Positions 13,696 through 22,029 of a stretch of 24,667 bases of DNA are shown in pieces. A program made the position numbers and the translations under genes. Location of the stretch: IMG/VR virus record IMGVR_UViG_3300047276_000202, positions 1-24,667 of that record, one strand, 5' to 3'. A model generated the notes under the pieces. That model had not been told where the DNA came from and made no database searches. It saw only the letters and a program-made list of their open reading frames with translations. Positions within the stretch are counted from its first letter, which is position 1. Each line of letters opens with the position of its first letter. This stretch comes from a virus.

Positions 13696-16600
13696 TGCCT
13701 TCATTTGATGAACTGCTCTTATCGCAACTTCAGGCTAGCCGAGATCGGGGTATAGATCCGGCAGAAGGTGCTTTTACGGGCACTCGTCCTGGCATGGCAA
13801 AGGCTGAGCCACCAAATAGTTTCTTTGCTAATGTTTATGATAACATAGCAACGCAACCCTTCTATCAGTTACTTGGTCAAGTATCTGACTCAATGTATCC
13901 GGTTGAGGAAGGATATGATCCTTTGACCAAAGAAGAGTTAAAGGGTTATGAGCAATATGCTTCTTACTTTCGTGAGTCACGAAGCCGTGCTCAAACAGAA
14001 GCAATGAAGCAGCGGCTCGACTCTCTTCAAGAAAGAAAAGATCGCTTGTTAAGCGATGGTGGTATTGGCTCCGAGATTGTTGCTGAGTTAGCTAATCCAA
14101 TTAATTACATTGGCCTGGGTGCCTTACGTAAGGGTGTTGGCTTTGCTTATGGTGCTTTGCAAGGAGCTAAAGCTGTTGCACCTTCTATTGCTGTAGAAGA
14201 AACCTTACGTTCTCAGATTGACCCTACAGCAACCAGAGAAGAGTTAGCTATCAATACAATCACCGGCCTTGCCTTTGGTGGCATTCTTGGCGGCGGTATT
14301 GGCATGATTGGTGGCATGTCAACAAGAAAGCGCATTATTGATAGTTATAATTCAACAATGACACGCATTGATGGTGATGTTCCATCTGTCAAAACGTTGG
14401 AAACAACGGAACCATCAGGTGTTAAAACAGCCTATGAAGCTACGCCAACTGAAATAGAAGCAGGTATTAAATCGGCCTTTGGCCTGGAAAAAGTTACAAG
14501 TCGCATGACCTCTTATGGCCGACTTGTAAATAAAGGTTTTGCTGCGGTTGAGGACTTTGCCAATGCATTGGCAGGGGACTTCGACTTGATGTTCAAGCGA
14601 AATGAAAAAGGCCTTCCTACAGAGGGATCTGCCTATCTACGTGCTGGTCAATGGCGTGGCTTAGCCGGTGATACCATTGGTAAGCTTGATAAGATTTACA
14701 ATGAATATCTTGGCAATGGTCCAGATCCGCTCACTATTGGAAATGTTAACATTCCAGTGACGATGCGTCGAGTTGGGCAGGCTGTTGGTATTCGTCCGTC
14801 TGATGGGTTGATGACCTATCAGGAATTTATGGAAGCAGTCTTTAAGGCTCATAAGGCAGATCGAATTGAAGCAGCCAATCCATTTGTGCAAAAGGCTGCT
14901 ACTACAGTTCGAACGTTTTTTGATCAAGCGAGAGACGCTGGCGTTGAAACTGGATTCCTTTTTTCTAAAGGTTTTCAGCCTAAAGCTGTTGCTAAATATA
15001 CAGATCGAGTTGCTGACTTTGATCGGCAAATTGCTGCACTTAACGCAAAAGTTAAGGATGGAGTTGAGCTTAGTCCAAATGAACAAGCTCAACTTACTCT
15101 TCTTAATGATGCCAAAAGTAGAGCTGAAAAGCGTTTAGCTAGAGCTAAACTCTCGCTTGAGAGAGGCGAGTTAACAGAATATGAAGGTCCAAATGGTGAG
15201 AAGTTTTATCTTCCACGCCAATGGGATATTGAAGCTATTCTAGCTGACGAAGCTGGTCCGCAAAATCTGCGTAAGATTTTGTTTGATTGGTTCAAAAACA
15301 ATCCTCCATCTACGCAAGAGCTTGAACGAGTCAGCGCTCTGATTGACGATTTGATTGAGTTCAAGACAAGACAAAACCCTAAGAAAGTTGAGCTTCTGGC
15401 TTATCTTGAAAAGCTTGGAGATGAGTGGAAGGGTCTCAGCCCAAATCAATTTGATTTGCTAACCCAGCTACGCAAAGAACTTGGTACAACACCAACCTTT
15501 ACAAATGCTCAATGGGATTTATTGAGCAAGCTCACTGCTTCTTATCGTAAAGAAAAAGGGCGACTAGAATATCTTAATAATGAAGAAAACATTTCTAAGA
15601 GAGTAGAGCAGACCATTAAAAATATTATTGGTCAGGGCTCACTTGGAGACTTTCAGATTGGCCGTCCTGGTGGTGGTTCTTTCCGTCTATCGCGTACTCT
15701 TGATATTCCAAATGAGCTTGTTGCGGACTTTGTGCAACGAGACGTTGGTGCGCTTATTCGTGGCTATGCTAGCCAAGCTGGGATTGGGATTGAGTATGCT
15801 AGAAAGTTTGGCACACGAGACGCAGAAGATGCGATTGATGATATGCTGCTGCAAGTTGCGCGTGAAGCTAAGGGATCCGTTGAAGATATTAATAAGCTTC
15901 TCCAAGAGATCCGAGACAATGCTATTGAACTGAGAGATCTGACACTCGGTGATGCATTTGCTCGTAATCCAGTATCTATGTCTCGCGATGCAGCTCAGGC
16001 GCTTACATCTTTTGCTGCTATTACTCAAATGGGTGGAGCAGTAATTACATCTTTGGCCGAACCTGCTAAGCAAGTCATGATTCATGGCGTTCAGAGAACA
16101 TTGGGTTTCGCTCTCAAGGCTATGTCTGATCCGAAAATGTTTAACCAAATTGCTGAAGAGACCCGTCGCCTTACTGGTGAGGGGATGGAAGTTGCTCTTG
16201 GCATTCATATGCAAAGACATATGGAGATGGGAGGGCTATCTGCTCCAGGCATGAATAAAGTTGGCCGAGCATTTCATAATGCCACAAGGCCCTTGGTCAA
16301 TTTTGCTCAAGGACCATATTATGTTGCGAATCTTCTTGGCCCATATACAGATATTATCAAAACTTATGCTGGCGTAATGTCATCGCATTATCTGTTAACT
16401 GACATTCAAAGAGCAGCCAAAGGTCAAGGTGGTGATAAACTCATCTCTAAATTAGCAAGCTATGGCTTGTCTTTAGATGATGTAAAAAAGATTGCTGCAC
16501 AACCTTTAGAGGTTGGACAAAATCTTAAATTTGCCAATGCCTCTAAGTGGGACGATCCAGAGCTGGCGGCTAAATTCTATATGGCGGTTGCTGGTGAGGT

Positions 16601-17219
16601 TCGACGAACAGTTGTGACTGCTGGCCCTGCCAATAAACCCAATATTACACAAGGCTTTATTGGTAAGGGAGAAAATATGCGCGAAGTAGCACTGGCGCGT
16701 ATTCCATTCCAATATATGAACTATGGACTAGCGGCTTTAAATAAGAACCTACTATCTGCCCTACAGGGCCGTGAGGCTAATGCCTTTGCTGGCGTGGCAG
16801 CCATGGTAGGCATGGGATATATGGTTGCTAGGCTCAAGTCATCAGATGCGGCTTGGGAGCAGATGCCGGAAGGTGAGAAGATCCTGCGTGCGGTTAACTT
16901 CTCTGGCGTAGCTGGCATCATTACAGATCTTCCTAACATGATTGAGAATGCTACCCGTGGAGAATATGGGGTTCGTCCAGCTCTCGGTCTACCACCCGCT
17001 TATGGCTACTCCATGTATGATGACTACTCACCATACGCTACAGCAGCCGGTCCAGGTGGCGGGAAGATCATTGATCTTTACAAACTCTTTGTCGATGACT
17101 CTATCAGCGACAAAGAACAAGCAAAAATCATCAGGCGTATGATCCCTCTAAATGATCTCTTTTATTGGAAGTCTCTGTTTAATGCCGGAGAGCGCCAACT
17201 AAGGGATCAACTATACTAA
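13695..17219 (+). CDS. Large internal virion protein, T7 gp16-like
   Basis: A 1174-residue protein, close to T7 gp16 (1318), in the correct position as the last of three ejection proteins. It would cross the host envelope and help pull in DNA. Residues about 130-210 contain hydrophobic stretches (ANPINYIGLGALRKGVGFAY; ITGLAFGGILGGGIGMIGGM) that could meet membrane. Around 430-480 there are charged coiled coils (QIAALNAKVKDGVELSPNEQ). The last third carries more hydrophobic pieces (ALTSFAAITQMGGAVITSLA; AFAGVAAMVGMGYMVARLKS) and a conserved-looking KIIRRMIPLNDLFYWK ending. I do not see a lytic transglycosylase 'ESGG..GLMQ' motif, which T7 gp16 has at its N-terminus. TAATG overlap with the previous gene. 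Confidence 0.87.
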   Translation: MPSFDELLLSQLQASRDRGIDPAEGAFTGTRPGMAKAEPPNSFFANVYDNIATQPFYQLLGQVSDSMYPVEEGYDPLTKEELKGYEQYASYFRESRSRAQTEAMKQRLDSLQERKDRLLSDGGIGSEIVAELANPINYIGLGALRKGVGFAYGALQGAKAVAPSIAVEETLRSQIDPTATREELAINTITGLAFGGILGGGIGMIGGMSTRKRIIDSYNSTMTRIDGDVPSVKTLETTEPSGVKTAYEATPTEIEAGIKSAFGLEKVTSRMTSYGRLVNKGFAAVEDFANALAGDFDLMFKRNEKGLPTEGSAYLRAGQWRGLAGDTIGKLDKIYNEYLGNGPDPLTIGNVNIPVTMRRVGQAVGIRPSDGLMTYQEFMEAVFKAHKADRIEAANPFVQKAATTVRTFFDQARDAGVETGFLFSKGFQPKAVAKYTDRVADFDRQIAALNAKVKDGVELSPNEQAQLTLLNDAKSRAEKRLARAKLSLERGELTEYEGPNGEKFYLPRQWDIEAILADEAGPQNLRKILFDWFKNNPPSTQELERVSALIDDLIEFKTRQNPKKVELLAYLEKLGDEWKGLSPNQFDLLTQLRKELGTTPTFTNAQWDLLSKLTASYRKEKGRLEYLNNEENISKRVEQTIKNIIGQGSLGDFQIGRPGGGSFRLSRTLDIPNELVADFVQRDVGALIRGYASQAGIGIEYARKFGTRDAEDAIDDMLLQVAREAKGSVEDINKLLQEIRDNAIELRDLTLGDAFARNPVSMSRDAAQALTSFAAITQMGGAVITSLAEPAKQVMIHGVQRTLGFALKAMSDPKMFNQIAEETRRLTGEGMEVALGIHMQRHMEMGGLSAPGMNKVGRAFHNATRPLVNFAQGPYYVANLLGPYTDIIKTYAGVMSSHYLLTDIQRAAKGQGGDKLISKLASYGLSLDDVKKIAAQPLEVGQNLKFANASKWDDPELAAKFYMAVAGEVRRTVVTAGPANKPNITQGFIGKGENMREVALARIPFQYMNYGLAALNKNLLSALQGREANAFAGVAAMVGMGYMVARLKSSDAAWEQMPEGEKILRAVNFSGVAGIITDLPNMIENATRGEYGVRPALGLPPAYGYSMYDDYSPYATAAGPGGGKIIDLYKLFVDDSISDKEQAKIIRRMIPLNDLFYWKSLFNAGERQLRDQLY

Positions 17220-17230
17220 AGCTGAGCCTT

Positions 17231-17252
17231 GGGATTAGTCCATTTCTAACCC
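17231..17252 (+). promoter_or_regulatory. Weak hairpin in the gap before the fibre gene
   Basis: GGGATTAG (17231-17238) can pair with CTAACCC (17246-17252) over 7 bases with one bulged A and a TCCATTT loop. It sits in the 70-base gap between the gp16-like gene and the fibre gene. No T-run follows, so termination is unlikely. It may shape the fibre leader RNA or be chance. The gap also holds the fibre ribosome site TAGGAGAG at 17278-17285. No phage-type promoter repeated elsewhere in the window was recognised. Confidence 0.25.
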
Positions 17253-17289
17253 ATTGAAACAGCCGGAGAAAGGTATCTAGGAGAGTAAC

Positions 17290-20130
17290 ATGGCCATTCT
17301 AATCAACGACACCACGCCTCGCGCCCAATACACGGCGACCTCTGGTCAGACCGTGTTCTCTGTGCCGTTTGAATTCTTTGAGAATGCGGATCTCAAGGTC
17401 TATAAAAACTCCACTCTCCTGACCTTGACTACCCATTACACGGTAACTGGCGCTGGCGTAACTGGCGGTGGTTCGATTACCCTGGTGACTGGCGCAACGG
17501 CTGGCGATGTCCTGACCATTACCCGTGACATTGCGGTTAAGCGTGTCACTGACTTTCCTACGTCTGGCCCGTTCAATGTAGACGCGCTGAATACCGATCT
17601 TGATCGGCTAACTGCAATGATGCAGGAGCGCGAGAATGGCCTGACTCGCGTCGTTCAACTCTCCGAGACTGACACGGCAGCTTCTCTCCAGCTACCTGAG
17701 ACAGCCACTCGTGCCAATAAAGTTCTTGGTTTTAATGGCAGTGGCACTGCTATTGTTATGCAAGAAATTGGTAACTTTAAAGGCAATTGGGCCGCATCTA
17801 CTGCTTATGTCTTGCGCGACATTATTAAAGATACAAGCAACAGCAATATTTATATTTGCATTGTTGCTCACACATCGAGCGGTTCTCAACCAATCTCAAG
17901 CAATGCCGATTCTGCTAAGTGGGCGTTGATTGTTGATGCTTCTGCTGCTGCTACTTCAGCCAGCAATGCAGCAACTAGCGAAACTAATGCTGCTGCCTCG
18001 GCAATTCTGGCTAATGATTGGGCCACTAAGACAAGTAGTCCTGTAGCTGGTGGAGAATACAGCGCCAAGTATCATGCACAAGCTGCGGCAACATCTGCGT
18101 CTAACGCATCTACGTCCGCGACGAACGCAGCTTCATCTGCATCAACTGCCTCTACTCAGGCAACTAATGCTTCTAATTCTGCATCGTCTGCATCTACTAG
18201 TGCGACTAATGCGGCTAATTCAGCTACAGCGGCGTCTGCTTCTGCGGCTGCTGCGGCTGCTGCGGCTGCATCAGGATTGTATCGTCAGGTTTTAGACAAG
18301 ACTGCAAACTACACTATTGTTGCAGCAGACCAAGGTACACTGTTCCGCGCCAATACTGGTAGTGGAGCAATTACTTTTACGCTTCCAGCAATCTCAACTG
18401 TTTCTGATGGCTTTAAGGTATCTATTGTTAAATGGACATCTGATGCTAATACGGTTGATATTAATCGCGCTGGCTCAGATACAATTAACGGTGGAACAAC
18501 AACTCAAATTACTTCGCAATATGCGCAAGTAATTCTTGTTGCTGACTTTGAAAGCAACACTTGGTTTGCATCTCAATCTGGTTTGGGTGCAACCAATATG
18601 AATATTGATTTGTTTAGTGGTAATGGCAGTACAACTGCTTTTACACTAACGGCTGATCCTAGCACGGAAAACAATGTCAATATCTTCATTAGTGGCGTGC
18701 AACAAGCGCACTCTACTTATTCTATTGCTGGGACTACACTAACCTTTAGCACTGCTCCTCCATCTGGTAGCAGCAATATTGAAGTAATTTATGGTACGCC
18801 ATTGGCTATTGGAACGCCGAGTGATGGTACTGTAAGTGCTTCAAAAATTGCTGCTGGTGCTGTTGATCTTACGACAAAGGTTACTGGAGTTCTGCCAGCA
18901 GTAAATGGCGGTACTGGTCTTTCTTCTCCAGGAACATCAGGTAATGTTCTCACATCTAATGGAACAAATTGGGTAAGCTCTGCTCCCAATTCAATTCCAA
19001 CTGGAACTATCCTTTCTTATGGATCGTCTACACCACCTAGCGGTTATCTTGCTTGTGATGGCAGCACCTACACAAAGTCGTCTTACACGGCACTTTCAAC
19101 GGTGCTTGGCAACGTGATGAGCAATACCTTTACACGGACTTATACAAGTACAACTCCGCGATTGGCTGTTGTTGCTAATTCGCGTATTTTTCTCCTAATA
19201 GGCGATGGTACTGCCGGATCTGTTTCTTCAGATTCTGGTATTACATGGTCATCAACTGGGTCTGGCATTAGCCATAGCGTTGCATGGAATGGGACGCGAT
19301 ACGTTTCAAGCAATATGTATTATAACGGTTGCACGTGGGCTGTAGGCTTGTGGTACAGCACAACTGGAACATCTTGGACTGGAACAACAACTAATGTGAA
19401 TTATGCAGTCATTGGTCCTGTTTGGACTGGTTCCCGTTTTATTGTAACTCAGTTTGATGCAACAAGTGCTCCATCTTCATATAGTACAGATGGAGTTACA
19501 TGGACCGCAGGTGGAACCTTAACAAACATCAGGCCAGTAGATATTGCTTATGGCAATAGTATTGTTGTTTGTGTAGGAACTGGCACGGCCAAGATTGCAA
19601 CAACAACAGATGGATCAACTTGGACAAGCAGGACGGCTCCCGCTGGTCTGCAAACTCCACGTGGTGTTTCTTATGTGAACAATCAATTTGTGATTGTTGA
19701 TAGCAGTGGAAACTTGGCAACAAGTACTGACGGTATTACTTGGACGTTAACTTATACCCAAACATCAACGTCTGCACTTGCCCCATATTTTGCCTATTAT
19801 CCAAATATAAGTGGAACTTATATTCCTCAACGAGTTGCCTATAATTCTACAGATGGCCGGTATTACTATGGGTCTTGTTATAGCACAAATCTAACAAGCT
19901 GGTTCACTGTCCCATATTCATCAGTTTATGGTGCTTACCAACCAGACGGTGGCTATGCATTGGCGTCTTATATAGGACGTATGTTTAACTGTGCATCGGA
20001 TGGGACGCGTCTCTACAACCCATATGGCGCAGTTTACAACCCATACCCATACACAACTGCCACGCAGTTCATTGTGCCAAACTTGTCTAGCCAGACAAGC
20101 GGCGGCACTTACTACTACATCAAGACTTAA
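17290..20130 (+). CDS. Main tail fibre: T7 anchor, coiled stalk, collar domain interrupted by Asp-box repeats
   Basis: A 946-residue receptor-binding fibre. Residues 1-150 are the T7 gp17 N-terminal domain that fixes the fibre to the tail (YTATSGQTVFSVPFEFFENA; TRDIAVKRVTDFPTSGPFNV). About 160-215 looks like a carbohydrate-binding type 5/12 module (FKGNWAASTAYVLRDI). About 216-325 is an Ala/Ser/Asn/Thr heptad stalk ending in nine Ala. Beta modules follow, then a stalk repeat at 546-563. A tail-collar domain opens at 569 (IPTGTILSYG, GYLACDGSTY). It is interrupted by Asp-box-like repeats near 648, 691, 733, 773 and 813 (such as YSTDGVTWT, TSTDGITWT). At about 925 the collar ends with TQFIVPNL, then GGTYYYIKT. 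The repeats suggest a beta-propeller that binds or cuts a surface glycan. Confidence 0.9.
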   Translation: MAILINDTTPRAQYTATSGQTVFSVPFEFFENADLKVYKNSTLLTLTTHYTVTGAGVTGGGSITLVTGATAGDVLTITRDIAVKRVTDFPTSGPFNVDALNTDLDRLTAMMQERENGLTRVVQLSETDTAASLQLPETATRANKVLGFNGSGTAIVMQEIGNFKGNWAASTAYVLRDIIKDTSNSNIYICIVAHTSSGSQPISSNADSAKWALIVDASAAATSASNAATSETNAAASAILANDWATKTSSPVAGGEYSAKYHAQAAATSASNASTSATNAASSASTASTQATNASNSASSASTSATNAANSATAASASAAAAAAAAASGLYRQVLDKTANYTIVAADQGTLFRANTGSGAITFTLPAISTVSDGFKVSIVKWTSDANTVDINRAGSDTINGGTTTQITSQYAQVILVADFESNTWFASQSGLGATNMNIDLFSGNGSTTAFTLTADPSTENNVNIFISGVQQAHSTYSIAGTTLTFSTAPPSGSSNIEVIYGTPLAIGTPSDGTVSASKIAAGAVDLTTKVTGVLPAVNGGTGLSSPGTSGNVLTSNGTNWVSSAPNSIPTGTILSYGSSTPPSGYLACDGSTYTKSSYTALSTVLGNVMSNTFTRTYTSTTPRLAVVANSRIFLLIGDGTAGSVSSDSGITWSSTGSGISHSVAWNGTRYVSSNMYYNGCTWAVGLWYSTTGTSWTGTTTNVNYAVIGPVWTGSRFIVTQFDATSAPSSYSTDGVTWTAGGTLTNIRPVDIAYGNSIVVCVGTGTAKIATTTDGSTWTSRTAPAGLQTPRGVSYVNNQFVIVDSSGNLATSTDGITWTLTYTQTSTSALAPYFAYYPNISGTYIPQRVAYNSTDGRYYYGSCYSTNLTSWFTVPYSSVYGAYQPDGGYALASYIGRMFNCASDGTRLYNPYGAVYNPYPYTTATQFIVPNLSSQTSGGTYYYIKT
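18244..18269 (+). repeat. 9-base tandem repeat in fibre stalk
   Basis: GCGGCTGCT is repeated nearly three times and codes for the poly-Ala end of the fibre stalk. The 9-base unit equals three codons, so slippage would change stalk length without changing frame. Confidence 0.8.
18928..18978 (+). repeat. Stalk repeat, copy 1 (in main fibre)
   Basis: Codes for PGTSGNVLTSNGTNWVS directly before the collar domain. The 51 bases match 20432-20482 at 37 positions, with most differences at third codon positions. It marks the left end of the duplicated receptor-binding unit. Confidence 0.75.
20053..20069 (+). repeat. Collar-end repeat, copy 1
   Basis: ACAACTGCCACGCAGTT, coding for TTATQF at the end of the main fibre's collar domain, matches 21665-21681 at 16 of 17 bases. 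This is much closer than the Asp-box region between the paired stalk and collar-end repeats. Confidence 0.75.
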
Positions 20131-20139
20131 GAGGGCGTC

Positions 20140-20376
20140 ATGCAGACGATCTATCAGTACGATAGCAACAACATCTACACAGGCATCAGCGACCAGATCG
20201 CAGATGATGCTGGATGCCCGCTTGGTTGGACGTTATCAGCTCCACCACAAATTCCTACCGGTAAATATGCTTATTATTTACCACCCGACTGGATTATCAT
20301 TGATGAATATCCAGTTCAGTTTGCTGCACAAACTTCTCCCAATGCAACTCCAGGCGAAGCTCCTGCGGTAATCTAA
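20140..20376 (+). CDS. Small fibre-associated protein (chaperone- or cap-like), copy 1
   Basis: A 78-residue protein directly after the main fibre, with ribosome site AGAGGG before the ATG. It starts MQTIYQYDSNNIYTGISDQI and continues with a Gly-Trp-Thr strand and IPTGKYAYYLPPDWIIID. The order of a small strand pair, a Pro-rich middle and a 'G.yA....W' strand is the same as in N-terminal regions of phage fibre assembly (Tfa/gp38-type) proteins. The gene at 21772-22029 is its paralogue, also following a collar-Asp-box protein. Each is therefore probably the partner (folding helper or tip cap) of the fibre gene before it. The role is inferred from location and pattern; no catalytic motif. Confidence 0.6.
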   Translation: MQTIYQYDSNNIYTGISDQIADDAGCPLGWTLSAPPQIPTGKYAYYLPPDWIIIDEYPVQFAAQTSPNATPGEAPAVI

Positions 20377-20392
20377 TACAGGATTTACAAAC

Positions 20393-21763
20393 ATGGCTCT
20401 CACCAAAGTTCCCCTCTCGCTGCTTGATAGTCCAGGTACATCTGGCAACGTATTAACATCTGATGGTACAAGTTGGGTGTCTCAAACTCCAGCTACTCCT
20501 GCTGGCGTTCCAACTGGCGGCATTATTTATTGGCCCTCAACTACGCCTCCATCTGGCTATCTTAAATGTGATGGGTCTATCTACAATCGCTCTTCTTATT
20601 CTTCACTTGCATCTGTAGTTGGCACTCCCATGCTGCCATCAAGTGAAACGCTTCGTAATTCTGGTCTTGCGATTGGAAGTGGTCTTGGCTACCCAAATTA
20701 CATAACATCAGTTAATGGTGTTATCTTTACCTCTGGCTCTGCTGGACTTACTACAAGTTCTGTAGCCAACGGATTCCGCACATCTACTGATGGGATCACA
20801 TTTACATCGCGTACTGGCGCTGGAATTTATACATTCCAAGGAACTGTTGCCTATTTTGCATCTACATATGTCACGCTTGTAAGTTATGGCGCGACTAATA
20901 GTGCAACATCAAACTTTCAAACTAGCACTGACCTAGCAACGTGGACGCAGCGTACATTTACGGCTGCAACATTGTCTGGCGGTCAACTTGCTCTTGCTGG
21001 AAATCAGACTTGGGGTCGTGGCATTATGCACAATGGCACGACAGGCTGGGATGGCTGCGGATACGTTATTAGTAATCCGTATACATGGTACTATTCAACC
21101 AATGCAACAACATGGACTGCTGCTGCATCGCCGCCTACAAATACACAAGGCTTCAGCGCTCACCACGTTGTCGCTGGAACAGCAAGTGCTTTAGCACTTT
21201 ATGGTGCTTCAGGTACAGGCTTTGCTCTATGGTACACGGCTGATGGTTCTACTTATACCAACGTAACATCAAACATCACATCATCGTTCCCAAATGTCAC
21301 GACAGTCTACAAGGTGTTTTGGACTGGCACATACTTCTATCTGCTATGCAATTCAAACATCGTGCTGCGAAGCACTACTGGAGCAAGTGGAACGTGGTCC
21401 CAAGCAACTAATATGCTTGGTATTGGAAACGGTGGAACTAATACATTTAGCTCCATGTCTAGTGATTCATACATATATAGTACAGATGGTACATATCACA
21501 TCATGAGTGCTGGCACTGGCGCTTTTTGGTATTCATCAGATTTGGTGAATTGGTCATATATTAGTGGGCGTAGTGGTTTTTACGCTGCGGTTACTGGCTC
21601 AACATTTGTAGGCAGAACTGCTAGTGGACCAATAAGCACATACACAATGACTGGAACCGGATATACAACTGCAACGCAGTTTCCAGTACCTAATCTAAAT
21701 CTAGCCTCTGCAAATCCTGGTGGAACATTTGCTCCTCCACCAGTCGCATACATCAAAACATAA
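20393..21763 (+). CDS. Second receptor-binding protein: collar domain interrupted by Asp-box repeats
   Basis: A 456-residue protein with the same design as the C-terminal half of the main fibre, but with no T7 anchor. The short start MALTKVPLSLLD is followed by the stalk repeat PGTSGNVLTSDGTSWVS (residues 14-30). The opening of a collar domain follows (VPTGGIIYWPSTTPPSGYLK, CDGSIYNRSSY). From about residue 130 to 385 there are Asp-box-like turns such as TSTDGITFTS, TSTDLATWTQ, YSTNATTWTA, YTADGSTYTN and YSSDLVNWSY, 45-55 residues apart, suggesting propeller blades. The collar resumes at the very end with TTATQFPVPNL and YIKT. It could be a second fibre, a tip protein or a soluble adhesin. How it attaches to the tail is not visible. 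Confidence 0.8.
   Translation: MALTKVPLSLLDSPGTSGNVLTSDGTSWVSQTPATPAGVPTGGIIYWPSTTPPSGYLKCDGSIYNRSSYSSLASVVGTPMLPSSETLRNSGLAIGSGLGYPNYITSVNGVIFTSGSAGLTTSSVANGFRTSTDGITFTSRTGAGIYTFQGTVAYFASTYVTLVSYGATNSATSNFQTSTDLATWTQRTFTAATLSGGQLALAGNQTWGRGIMHNGTTGWDGCGYVISNPYTWYYSTNATTWTAAASPPTNTQGFSAHHVVAGTASALALYGASGTGFALWYTADGSTYTNVTSNITSSFPNVTTVYKVFWTGTYFYLLCNSNIVLRSTTGASGTWSQATNMLGIGNGGTNTFSSMSSDSYIYSTDGTYHIMSAGTGAFWYSSDLVNWSYISGRSGFYAAVTGSTFVGRTASGPISTYTMTGTGYTTATQFPVPNLNLASANPGGTFAPPPVAYIKT
20432..20482 (+). repeat. Stalk repeat, copy 2 (in second receptor-binding protein)
   Basis: Codes for PGTSGNVLTSDGTSWVS at residues 14-30 of the second protein. It pairs with 18928-18978 (37 of 51 bases equal). 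Confidence 0.75.
21665..21681 (+). repeat. Collar-end repeat, copy 2
   Basis: ACAACTGCAACGCAGTT, coding for TTATQF near the end of the second receptor-binding protein. It differs from 20053-20069 at one base. Confidence 0.75.
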
Positions 21764-21771
21764 GGTGAGCC

Positions 21772-22029
21772 ATGTCTGACACCTATCGCATCTATCAATA
21801 TAACCATGCCGGATACTATCACGGTATCTTTCAAGACATCCCAAGCGATCAAGGTTATCCCGCTGGTCCTTGGACTGATGTGCTTGTGCCTACTATTCCA
21901 GATGGTCAGTTTGCTGTGTTCAATGGTCAGGGCTGGTTTCTAACTTCTGAGCCAGAACCGCCTATGCCGCCTGAACCAGAGCCTATTGTTGGTCCTGACG
22001 CAACCGGTCTCACGCCGACGGTGATTTAA
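21772..22029 (+). CDS. Small fibre-associated protein (chaperone- or cap-like), copy 2
   Basis: An 85-residue paralogue of the protein at 20140-20376. Shared positions include IYQY near the start, Y.GI...I..D.G.P.GP/GWT in the middle, and IP.G..A.....W, which here reads IPDGQFAVFNGQGWFL. The C-terminal part differs: it is a Pro/Glu-rich run (EPEPPMPPEPEPIVGPD) and then TPTVI, where copy 1 ends APAVI. The 'VFNGQGWFL' strand followed by an acidic Pro-rich tail is reminiscent of phage fibre assembly proteins. It follows the second receptor-binding gene by 8 bases and overlaps the cupin gene as TAATG. Likely partner of the preceding protein; function inferred. Confidence 0.6.
   Translation: MSDTYRIYQYNHAGYYHGIFQDIPSDQGYPAGPWTDVLVPTIPDGQFAVFNGQGWFLTSEPEPPMPPEPEPIVGPDATGLTPTVI

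Noticed and set aside
20053-21681. Diversity-generating retroelement variable/template repeat pair
   Set aside because: The near-identical 17-base collar-end repeats are short, the flanking DNA is not a template copy with A-to-N changes, and no reverse transcriptase gene is in the window.
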